From: Selenomonas sp. oral taxon 920
GTDB lineage: Bacteria > Bacillota > Negativicutes > Selenomonadales > Selenomonadaceae
Assembly (NCBI RefSeq): GCF_001717585.1
Contig: NZ_CP017042.1
Location: 2,138,501-2,202,500, forward strand
Reading direction: 5' to 3'
Length of the DNA stretch: 64,000 bases
Positions 54,596 through 62,289 of the stretch are shown one piece after another. The first letter of the stretch is position 1. Each line of letters begins with the position of its first letter. Below the pieces are notes generated by a model. It ran no database searches. It worked only from the letters and a program-made list of their open reading frames with translations, and was not told where the DNA came from. The translations under genes and the position numbers were made by a program.

Positions 54596-56377
54596 TTATT
54601 CGTTCAAATTTTCACGGGAGATCTCATCCTGTATTTTCTTCACTTCGTTTAATTCGTCAATGTATGCCGCTTTTCCTTCTTGCATCATCGCCTCGGCACG
54701 GCGCGTATGCCGTGCGAGCGCAGCGGTCAGATACGCCCGTCGGAGGGTTGCCAGCGCCCCCCGATAGGAGGCATCCGTCCGCCCCTCCTCGGCAAGGGTA
54801 CGCATGAGCTCATCCCGCGCCGCTGTAGGCTGTTCGGCGATAAAGTCCGCATCCAGCGCACCGCCCGCCTGCAGATGTTCCGCCATCGCACCGAGAATTC
54901 CTCCGATGAGTTCATCAGGGAAATCCGTGCGCGGGATAAAAGATAAAATTTCAGTGAGAAGATCAGGAGTGTGCCAAGCTGCCGCGAGGAGCTCGCGTCC
55001 TGCGCGGCGCACAGCGTCGTCCGCCTGACGTAGGACAGGACGCTGCAGGTCAGCAGGAGCCGCAGGCTCTGCTCCGCCGCGCTGCAGAAATTTCCGCAGG
55101 GCATCCGCAACCACGCCCTCATCCAGAAAGAGTTCCGCCGCCGTCTGCCGCACATACGCGCCGCGCGCGACCGCATCCAGCTCTGCAAGCACGGGCAGCA
55201 TCGCCTGAAGCGCCGCGTTCTGCCCCTCCACCCCGTCCGCCATATGGGTGCGCACGTGGCGCAGACGGAACGCCGGGACGGGCACCGCCGTCGCAACGAG
55301 CGCACGGAACGCCTCCGCGCCATGCGTGCGGACGTACTCATCGGGATCCTTGCCGTCCGGCAGGAGGAGCACGCGCACCTCAGCCGCGCGCCCGCGTACT
55401 GCTGCGAGAGCGCGCAGCGTCGCCTCCTGCCCTGCCGCATCGCTGTCGTAGCAAAAGACAATGCGCGGCGCACGGCGCAGGAGCAGCGCCGCATGTCCCT
55501 CCGTGAACGAGGTGCCGAGCGTTGCGACAACATTCGCCACGCCCGCCTCCCATGCGGCAATCGCATCCATATAGCCCTCGACTACGATCGCACAGCCCTC
55601 GCTCGCGATTGCACGATGCGCGCGGTCGAGGCCGTAGAGCAGTTTTCTCTTATTAAAAACGGGCGTCTCCGCCGTATTGAGGTACTTCGGCATGGCACCC
55701 TCGAGTGCACGCCCGCCGAAGCCGACGATGCGCCCGCGCTCATCCGCAATCGGGATAATGACACGGTTGCGGAAGCGGTCGTAGACACCGCCGCCGCGCT
55801 CGCGTTTCACGGCAAGCCCCGCCGTCACAAGGAGGTGCTCTGGAATGCCGCGCTTTCGGAAGGCGTCGGAAAGTTTTGCCCATGCATCGGGCGCAAACCC
55901 GATGCCGCAGCGTTCAATCGCAGCCTCCGTAATGCCGCGCCCCGCGAGATAGGCCCGCCCCGCCGCACCGTAATGCGTCATGGTGAGACAGTTGTGAAAG
56001 AAGTCACGTGCGAGCGCATTGACCTTGCGCAGATCGTCGAGTTCGCGCAGCCGTGCCTCCTCACGCGGGTCGCGCTTCTCTGCGGGCAGCGGGATGCCGA
56101 GCTGCTCCGCCTGCCGCTTGACCGCCTCGAACCATGTGATATGCTCGATGAGTGATATGAACTTGAACGCGTCGCCGCCCGCATGGCAGCCGAAACAGTA
56201 AAAGAAGCCGTCGGCCGGCACGACGGAGAACGACGCAGTTTTTTCGTTGTGGAAGGGGCAGCAGCCCCAATAGCGGCCGCCCTTGCGCTTCAGAGGAACA
56301 TAGCCCTGCACGACGGCAAGGATGTCGGTCTGAGCGCGCACCTGCTGCACAAAGGCCTCCATCCTCGGGTCACGCAT
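54596..56377 (-). CDS. dnaG: DNA primase
   Basis: 593 residues. Zinc-binding domain with C40, H43, C61, C64 (CPFHNEKTASF, YCFGCHAGGD). The catalytic core has RVIIPIADERGRIVGFGGRAL, the TOPRIM EGYMDAIAAWEAG with E, and FCYDSDAAGQEA with the D-x-D, and a C-terminal helicase-binding region. It makes primers at the replication fork. The 93-nt gap before the sigma gene is AT-rich and may hold an extra promoter. Confidence 0.97.
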   Translation of the reverse strand: MRDPRMEAFVQQVRAQTDILAVVQGYVPLKRKGGRYWGCCPFHNEKTASFSVVPADGFFYCFGCHAGGDAFKFISLIEHITWFEAVKRQAEQLGIPLPAEKRDPREEARLRELDDLRKVNALARDFFHNCLTMTHYGAAGRAYLAGRGITEAAIERCGIGFAPDAWAKLSDAFRKRGIPEHLLVTAGLAVKRERGGGVYDRFRNRVIIPIADERGRIVGFGGRALEGAMPKYLNTAETPVFNKRKLLYGLDRAHRAIASEGCAIVVEGYMDAIAAWEAGVANVVATLGTSFTEGHAALLLRRAPRIVFCYDSDAAGQEATLRALAAVRGRAAEVRVLLLPDGKDPDEYVRTHGAEAFRALVATAVPVPAFRLRHVRTHMADGVEGQNAALQAMLPVLAELDAVARGAYVRQTAAELFLDEGVVADALRKFLQRGGAEPAAPADLQRPVLRQADDAVRRAGRELLAAAWHTPDLLTEILSFIPRTDFPDELIGGILGAMAEHLQAGGALDADFIAEQPTAARDELMRTLAEEGRTDASYRGALATLRRAYLTAALARHTRRAEAMMQEGKAAYIDELNEVKKIQDEISRENLNE

Positions 56378-56391
56378 AATTTCTCCTTTTA

Positions 56392-57399
56392 TTATATCGG
56401 CTTAATTGTCATCTGATCCACGGGCGGAATGTATATCTCGCGGAAGAGCGACACCGCAAAGCTGTCCGTCAGCCCCGCCACATAGTCCACCACGCACTGC
56501 TCACGCCCCCACTTCTCCTCGCGTGCAATAAACTCGGGCGGGAGCGTGTCGAAATACACGGTAAAGTGATCCATCAGCGCACGCAGGACAAACCCCGCCT
56601 GTGCGCGCTCGTGCGCGAGCGTCTTGGAGTGGTAGATGCGCTCGAACATGAACGCACGGAACGCATCCATCACACGCTGCACGGGCTCTGAGAGCGCCGC
56701 GTCGCCGCGCGCCTCCGAGGTGACGATCATATCGGACACCATGCTCGTGATCATCGCCGAGGTATCCGTGCCGAACGCATCCCGCACCTCGGCGGGGAGC
56801 TCAGCAGGCGTGAGGAGTCCCGCGCGAATGCTGTCGTCGTAGTCGTGACAGAGGTAGGCGATGCGGTCGGCGATGCGTACAATTCGCCCCTCGAACGTGG
56901 TCGGCATGCCCTTTCCCGTATGATTCAGGATGCCGTCGCGCACCTCCCCCGTCAGGTTCAGTCCGTGTCCGCCGCGCTCGAGAATCTCGACCATGCGCAG
57001 GCTCTGCTCGTTGTGCGCAAAATGCCCTGTGACTTCCTCCACGACCGCTTCGCCTGCGTGCCCGAACGGCGTGTGCCCGACATCGTGTCCGAGCGCAATT
57101 GCCTCCGTCAGGTCCTCATTCAGCATGAGCCCGCGCGCAATCGTCCGCGAGATCTGCGCGACCTCCAGGGTGTGCGTCATACGCGTGCGGTAGTGATCGC
57201 CCGCAACGATGTAGACTTGTGTCTTGTGCTTGAGCCGACGGAACGACTTCGAATGCAGAATGCGGTCGCGATCGCGCTGAAATTTCGTGCGGAAGGGGCA
57301 CTCCTCCATCGGATGGCTGCGCTTTGCGCATGCGCTGCGTGCCGCCAACGGTGAGAGGAGTGCATCCTCCTGCGCCTCAAGCCGCTCTCGAACGGTCAA
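56392..57399 (-). CDS. dGTPase-like HD-domain dNTP triphosphohydrolase
   Basis: 335 residues from TTG 57399, 8 nt after GGAGG; the GTG at 57408 is too close to it. HD-superfamily motifs: H in YRTRMTHTLEVAQ, HD in ALGHDVGHTPFGHAGE, and the later D in IADRIAYLCHDYDD. The family (Dgt/SPO1-like) hydrolyses dNTPs to nucleoside and tripolyphosphate. The N-terminal CPFRTKFQRDRDRILHSKSFRRLKHKTQV block is typical. It is 14 nt upstream of dnaG. Confidence 0.93.
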   Translation of the reverse strand: MTVRERLEAQEDALLSPLAARSACAKRSHPMEECPFRTKFQRDRDRILHSKSFRRLKHKTQVYIVAGDHYRTRMTHTLEVAQISRTIARGLMLNEDLTEAIALGHDVGHTPFGHAGEAVVEEVTGHFAHNEQSLRMVEILERGGHGLNLTGEVRDGILNHTGKGMPTTFEGRIVRIADRIAYLCHDYDDSIRAGLLTPAELPAEVRDAFGTDTSAMITSMVSDMIVTSEARGDAALSEPVQRVMDAFRAFMFERIYHSKTLAHERAQAGFVLRALMDHFTVYFDTLPPEFIAREEKWGREQCVVDYVAGLTDSFAVSLFREIYIPPVDQMTIKPI

Positions 57400-57419
57400 G
57401 GCCGCCACCTCCCGCCTGC

Positions 57420-57803
57420 TTACTTGATCACCATGACGGGGATCTTCGACTCCTCGATCACCTTCTGGCTGACGCTGCCGATGAGAACCCCCTTGAGGAG
57501 GCCGAGCCCGCGGCTTCCCATGATGATCATATCGCTCTGCTCCTCATCCGCAACTTCGAGGATGCTCTTTGCGATATGTCCGCTCTTGACGTGCTTGCGC
57601 GCCTTGCGGTCGCCCGGCAGCTTTTCCCAGATGCGTTCAAAGACGATATGGCTCGGGATATCCTTGTTGATGTTGCTCGCCACATAGACGAAGTCGAGCT
57701 CCGCATCGCATTTTTCCGCGATGAACAGCGCCTCGTCAACCGCCTTGCAGCCGCCCACCGATCCATCGACCGGAACAAGAATCTTCTTGATCTTGCTCAT
57801 CAT
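57420..57803 (-). CDS. Universal stress protein (UspA family)
   Basis: 127 residues. UspA fold with KKILVPVDGSVGGCKAV at the start and the ATP-binding GSRGLGLLKGVLIGSVSQKV (G-x2-G-x9-G-S pattern), so an ATP-binding member. ATG 57803 is followed directly by a second ATG at 57800; GGAGGG is upstream. Co-directional with dgt, 20 nt apart. Confidence 0.93.
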   Translation of the reverse strand: MMSKIKKILVPVDGSVGGCKAVDEALFIAEKCDAELDFVYVASNINKDIPSHIVFERIWEKLPGDRKARKHVKSGHIAKSILEVADEEQSDMIIMGSRGLGLLKGVLIGSVSQKVIEESKIPVMVIK

Positions 57804-57904
57804 AATCCCTCCTAATCACGTTTTAACAAGACCATTTATAAGGTATCAGTATATTTCGATGATTGAAGGATAAAATCCTCTCTCCGCAAAAAAAAAGTAT
57901 AAAT

Positions 57905-58582
57905 CTACAGCATGCCTTCCTCGGAAAAACTAAAAAACGCCGCTCCCCCGAGGATCACATGATCCGTCACAGGGATGCCGAGGAGCGCCCCCGCCTCCCT
58001 GAGCACGCGCGTGATCCGATGATCCTCCGCACTTGGAACGGGATCGCCGCTCGGATGGTTATGTGCAAGGATAACGTGTGCCGCCCCGCAGCGGATCGCG
58101 GGCTCGAACACCTCACGCGGATGGACGAGCGTATTCGTGAGCGTGCCGACGGACACCTCCGCGACCATCAGCACCTCATTCTTCGAGCTGAGCGGCAGGA
58201 CGAGGAAATGCTCGCGCTTCTCCGCTGTGAGACGCGGGCGCAGCAGCTCATACACATCCTCTGCCGCGTCGATGTGCGGGCGTCTCTTTGCCGTGCGCTG
58301 TGCACGTCGTCCGAGTTCAAGAGCTGCGAGCACTGTCGCCGCCTTTGCCATGCCGATGCCGGGGATGCGTGCGAACTCAGCTGGCGGCATCGCAAGAATC
58401 TCATGCAGCCCCGTCTCACGAAAGCGCGCGACAATGCCGCGCGCGAGCTCGAGCACGTTCTCTCCCGCGCGCCCTGTCCTGAGAAGAATCGCAAGCAGTT
58501 CCGCGTCACTCAGCGCCCCTGCACCGCGTTCGATCAGGCGCTCACGCGGCAGCTCACCTGCGGGCAGATCACGCAGATGCAT
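57905..58582 (-). CDS. radC: RadC-family JAB/MPN protein
   Basis: 225 residues from ATG 58582, inside the last codons of maf (14-nt overlap). N-terminal helix-hairpin-helix region (ARIPGIGMAKAATVLAALELG), then the JAMM metal site H174-x-H176 in AHNHPSGDPVPSAED with D187. Despite its name its role in repair is unproven; it is a putative metalloprotease/deubiquitinase-like fold. The maf-radC coupling is common in Firmicutes. Confidence 0.93.
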   Translation of the reverse strand: MHLRDLPAGELPRERLIERGAGALSDAELLAILLRTGRAGENVLELARGIVARFRETGLHEILAMPPAEFARIPGIGMAKAATVLAALELGRRAQRTAKRRPHIDAAEDVYELLRPRLTAEKREHFLVLPLSSKNEVLMVAEVSVGTLTNTLVHPREVFEPAIRCGAAHVILAHNHPSGDPVPSAEDHRITRVLREAGALLGIPVTDHVILGGAAFFSFSEEGML

Positions 58583-59147
58583 CCTCGTCCTCCATCGCAA
58601 CGCCCGCCTTGCGGGCGAGTGCCGCAGCCGCATGAAGCGGCAGCCCGACCACGTTTGAGAACGAGCCGCGCAGCTCCTCGATGTAGATTGCCGCGCGCCC
58701 CTGAATTGCATACGCGCCCGCCTTGCCCATCGGCTCGCCCGTCGCGACATAGGCGGCGATCTCCTTCTGCGTCAGGGGCGCAAAGCGCACAATCGTCTCC
58801 GCCGCATCCGTGTACGCACGGCCATCCACGACCCACGCGATCCCCGTGAGCACCGTATGTTCACGCCCCTCGAGTGCGGAGAGCATGTGACGTGCCTCGG
58901 CGGCATCCTGCGGCTTTCCGAACGACTGCCCGTTCAGCACGACGGTGGTATCCGCGCCGAGTACGGCATGCTCGGGGTACTCCTCCGCCACCTTGCGTGC
59001 CTTCATCAGCGCATTGCAGATCACTGTATCGCGCGGACGCTCCCCGTCCTTCACCTCATCCACGGCGGGCGTGATGGAGACAAATTGTGCCCCGATCTGC
59101 CGCAGAAGCGCACGCCTGCGCGGCGAGGCAGATGCCAGTATAAACAT
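58569..59147 (-). CDS. maf: Maf-type nucleoside triphosphate pyrophosphatase
   Basis: 192 residues from ATG 59147 behind GGAGAGG. Maf motifs: LASASPRRRALLRQIG, VDEVKDGERP, ADTTVVLNGQSFGKP, GKAGAYAIQGRAAIYIEELRGSFSNVVGLPL. The YhdE-like subgroup hydrolyses dTTP/UTP and modified nucleotides. Followed by radC in an overlapping frame. Confidence 0.94.
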   Translation of the reverse strand: MFILASASPRRRALLRQIGAQFVSITPAVDEVKDGERPRDTVICNALMKARKVAEEYPEHAVLGADTTVVLNGQSFGKPQDAAEARHMLSALEGREHTVLTGIAWVVDGRAYTDAAETIVRFAPLTQKEIAAYVATGEPMGKAGAYAIQGRAAIYIEELRGSFSNVVGLPLHAAAALARKAGVAMEDEDASA

Positions 59148-59162
59148 AGTTCCTCTCCAACT

Positions 59163-59193
59163 CAAAAAGGCACCGAAACTGTGTCGGTACCTT
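59163..59193 (-). terminator. Terminator after the ArsB/NhaD-type gene
   Basis: AAGGTACCG, 9-nt loop, CGGTGCCTT, then TTT on the minus strand. Confidence 0.75.
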
Positions 59194-59252
59194 CCACAAA
59201 TTTCTCTGTTAAATTTGATTCGCCCCCGTGCGGGCTTTTTCCTGCAAATAAT

Positions 59253-60530
59253 TTATATCAAATAACGCACATACACATAGACCGTCGAGAGTACGATCGT
59301 CAGCAGCATGAGCGGGAATCCGATCTTAAAGTAGCGGATGAAGCTGATATGTACGCCGCGCTCCGCCGCCATACCCGCCACGATAAGGTTTGCCGATGCG
59401 CCGACGAGTGTACCGTTGCCGCCGAGACACGCGCCGAGCGCGAGCGACCACCAGAGCGGCTCGAGGTTTGTAATCCCCATTGCGCCCATATTTTGAATCA
59501 GCGGAATCATCGTCGCCACGAACGGAATGTTGTCAAGCACAGATGAGATGATCGCGCTCATCCAGAGGATCAGCAGCGCCGTCGCCGTCAGGTCACCCCC
59601 GGTTGCTTCTACCGCAGTTTCAGCCAGCTGTGCAATAATGCCAACCTCAATCAGCCCGCCGACCGCGATAAAGAGCCCGATGAAGAAGAAGATCGTCGGC
59701 CACTCGACAGAGTGCATCGCCTTCTCCACGAGATGCTCGCTGCCGCCCGCGAGAAGGAGCAGCAGGAATCCGCCCGTGAGTGCGATCAGCGAGGACTCGA
59801 TGTGCGTAAAGGAGTGTGTGAAAAATCCGAGGATCGTCAGCCCGAGCACGAAGAGCGAACGCTTCAGCAGGCCGTGATCCGTGATTGCCGCCTTCTCGTC
59901 CATCTGCATCAACTCCGCCTGCAGTTCCGGCGTTGTGACGAGGCTCTTGCGATAGATCGCGGACATGATGAACATGACCACCACCATTGAGATGATCGCG
60001 ATGGGCGCGAGATGTTCGATGAACATGACGAAAGTGAGTTCCTTCACCGCACTGCCGATCATGATGTTCGGCGGGTCGCCGATGAGCGTTGCCGTGCCGC
60101 CGATGTTCGACGCGATGATCTGTGTCAGAAGATACGGCATGGGGTCGAGCTTCAGAATCTTCGTGATGCTGAACGTCACAGGCACCATGAGGAGCACCGT
60201 GGTCACGTTGTCGAGGAACGCCGAGAACAGCGCCGTAATCAGACAGAGGTAGACGAGAATGCGGCGCGGCTCCGCCTTTGCGGATTTCGCAGCCTTGATC
60301 GCCACGTAGTCGAACAGCCCCGTCTCCTTCGTCACGCCGACGAGCACCATCATGCCGACGAGCAGTCCAAGCGTCTCAAAGTCCACATGATGCAGCGCAA
60401 CCTCCTGCGAGAGGATGCCGAGCAGCATCATGAGCACCGCGCCGATCATCGCAGCAACCGTGCGGTGAATCTTTTCCGAGACGATCACCATATACATTAC
60501 AACAAAAATAATCGCGGCCAACGTTTCCAT
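59253..60530 (-). CDS. ArsB/NhaD-superfamily ion transporter
   Basis: 425 residues, about 11 helices. Two repeated motifs: SAFLDNVTTVLLMVPVT and SSVLDNIPFVATMIPLI, both with the conserved LDN of the ion transporter superfamily, and GGTATLIGDPPNIMIG plus GGNGTLVGASANLIVAG in the matching half. Function could be Na+/H+ antiport (NhaD-like), arsenite efflux (ArsB-like) or dicarboxylate transport; sequence alone does not tell. Single-gene unit. Confidence 0.9.
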   Translation of the reverse strand: METLAAIIFVVMYMVIVSEKIHRTVAAMIGAVLMMLLGILSQEVALHHVDFETLGLLVGMMVLVGVTKETGLFDYVAIKAAKSAKAEPRRILVYLCLITALFSAFLDNVTTVLLMVPVTFSITKILKLDPMPYLLTQIIASNIGGTATLIGDPPNIMIGSAVKELTFVMFIEHLAPIAIISMVVVMFIMSAIYRKSLVTTPELQAELMQMDEKAAITDHGLLKRSLFVLGLTILGFFTHSFTHIESSLIALTGGFLLLLLAGGSEHLVEKAMHSVEWPTIFFFIGLFIAVGGLIEVGIIAQLAETAVEATGGDLTATALLILWMSAIISSVLDNIPFVATMIPLIQNMGAMGITNLEPLWWSLALGACLGGNGTLVGASANLIVAGMAAERGVHISFIRYFKIGFPLMLLTIVLSTVYVYVRYLI

Positions 60531-60732
60531 TTAAGCGCCTCCTTTGTAACTAATTTGCACGGCGATATCACAGCCACCGCCGCGCACGACTTTGTTCATT
60601 TTATCACAAGGTTCAAAGGAGTGACAAGTTTTTTTCCGCGTACAATTTTTATATCTCTTTTTCAATTATTCTCGTTTATTGTTTCCAATTCGCCCACACG
60701 ATGTGCATAGCGCGCGCTCAGCCACGGATTAC

Positions 60733-60891
60733 GGAAGCACTGATAAATTCAGCACCGCCATCTTGACGCATCTTTTTCGCCCTCTCTTTGTCGACAAATC
60801 CTCCACATAGCTTTGGCTATGCGTCCGGTTTGTCTCCTTGACAGGACGAAAAATCTACGCCAATCTGAGGGTCTATTTTATCAGCGATTCC
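60733..60891. mobile_element. 159-bp MITE-like element with TIRs and a TTAC target duplication
   Basis: Left TIR GGAAGCACTGATAAA (60733-60747) and right TIR TTTATCAGCGATTCC (60877-60891) agree at 13 of 15 positions when inverted. TTAC flanks both sides (60729-60732 and 60892-60895). Inside, GACAAA...CATAGC-TTTG-GCTATG...TTTGTC makes a long imperfect hairpin (about 60801-60838). No transposase. The right duplication contains the stop codon of the DUF389 gene, so insertion left that protein intact. The flank 60531-60732 shows no gene. Confidence 0.8.
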
Positions 60892-62262
60892 TTACAATCC
60901 CTTTTTTGCCTCTGCTGGCGGAACTTCGGGGAGGAAGTGCACCTCTACACGGTTCTTTGCTTTGTCCGAAATCCATTTGGTCAAGCGAGCACGCGACGCT
61001 TCGTCCATATCCGATTGCAGATATATGAACGCAATTTGCGTTTCACTCAGAGCAGCCGATTTATCTGCCGCCGGAGCAGGGGCTTGCACACTCCCGACGG
61101 CGATGCGGGAGATTTGCGGAAATACGATGCGTGCCTCACGGTTCCAGTCCAAGATGTAAGACCCCTTCTTCTCACTTTCCTCGCGGGCAGACTTGAGTGC
61201 GGTCACGGTCTGCTGCTCCTGCATAGAGGGAATGGCACTTTTGTCAACCTCGCTGAGTCTCTGATCGATCATCGCCTCCATCTTTTCCCGCTCTTCCGCC
61301 GTTTCGGCAGAAAAGACCTCCAACTGGAACGGCCTGAGGTATTTCTTTTCATGCAGCTTCTCCGTCAATGCCGTCAAATCATCCTCCGATATTCCGGCAA
61401 TCGTAAACACTGTCAGCATTTTCTTCTCGTTATCCAAAGTATAGGAGATTGCCAGACGAGGTGGTGCTTTGAAATTCTCCTCGATATAAATCTTCGCCTG
61501 CTCGTTCTCCAGATTTTCCTGCACGCTCTGATACGCAAAGAAACAGCTGGGCAGCGTGATAAGCACTGCAAAGGCCATCAGGTAGTGTTTCTGTCTTGAA
61601 AATTCCACGGAGTTGCGCTCTATCTTGGAGGGAATGTCAATGATTTTCAGGACGATGAATGCCGTCAGACAGATAAAGAAGCTGTTGATAAAGAACAGGT
61701 AGAGTGCACCCACGGTGTACGCCATAACGCCCGTTGCAATGCCATATCCTGCGGTGCAGAGAGGAGGCATCAGAGCTGTTGCAATCGCAACACCAGGGAT
61801 GACATTCCCGCCCTCTTTGCGGGTTACACCGATGATGCCTGCGAGGCCGCCAAAGACCGCGATCAAAACGTCCCAAATGGCCGGCGATGTCCGTGCAAGC
61901 AGTTCCGACGTGGGTTTATCGATCGGTGTGAGGAAAAAATAAAGCGTCGATGCAGCAACCGAAATGATCACTTGGGCGAGCAGCCTTCCTGCACTGGAAC
62001 GAATGTATGTGCTGTCATAACGGGCAAGCCCATAGCCAATTCCAAGGATCGACCCCATCAGCGGAGAGATCAGCATCGCGCCGATAATGACCGCCGTGCT
62101 GTTCATATTGAGACCGATGGAGGCAATGAAGATCGCCAATATCAGGACACTGAGATTCGTCCCCCGAAACTGCACGCCGGCATTGACCCGTTCTGTAATT
62201 TCCTGTACCGAAGCAGTGTCGCCGCGCAAATCAAAAAAATCTTTTAGCTTATCCCAAATCAA
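60892..62262 (-). CDS. DUF389-family membrane protein
   Basis: 456 residues if TTG 62262 is used: AAGGAG sits 9 nt upstream of it, whereas the ATG at 62271 touches that site. About six helices in the first 240 residues (DUF389 motifs STAVIIGAMLISPLMGSILGIGYG, GGLAGIIGVTRKEGGNVIPGVAIATALMPPLCTAG), then a long hydrophilic domain of about 200 residues. Function unknown; possibly a transporter. The stop lies directly on the MITE duplication. It begins about 28 nt after the UvrA-like gene and is likely in the same operon. Confidence 0.88.
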   Translation of the reverse strand: MIWDKLKDFFDLRGDTASVQEITERVNAGVQFRGTNLSVLILAIFIASIGLNMNSTAVIIGAMLISPLMGSILGIGYGLARYDSTYIRSSAGRLLAQVIISVAASTLYFFLTPIDKPTSELLARTSPAIWDVLIAVFGGLAGIIGVTRKEGGNVIPGVAIATALMPPLCTAGYGIATGVMAYTVGALYLFFINSFFICLTAFIVLKIIDIPSKIERNSVEFSRQKHYLMAFAVLITLPSCFFAYQSVQENLENEQAKIYIEENFKAPPRLAISYTLDNEKKMLTVFTIAGISEDDLTALTEKLHEKKYLRPFQLEVFSAETAEEREKMEAMIDQRLSEVDKSAIPSMQEQQTVTALKSAREESEKKGSYILDWNREARIVFPQISRIAVGSVQAPAPAADKSAALSETQIAFIYLQSDMDEASRARLTKWISDKAKNRVEVHFLPEVPPAEAKKGL

Positions 62263-62289
62263 ACAAATCATCTCCTTCGACAGAACGGC

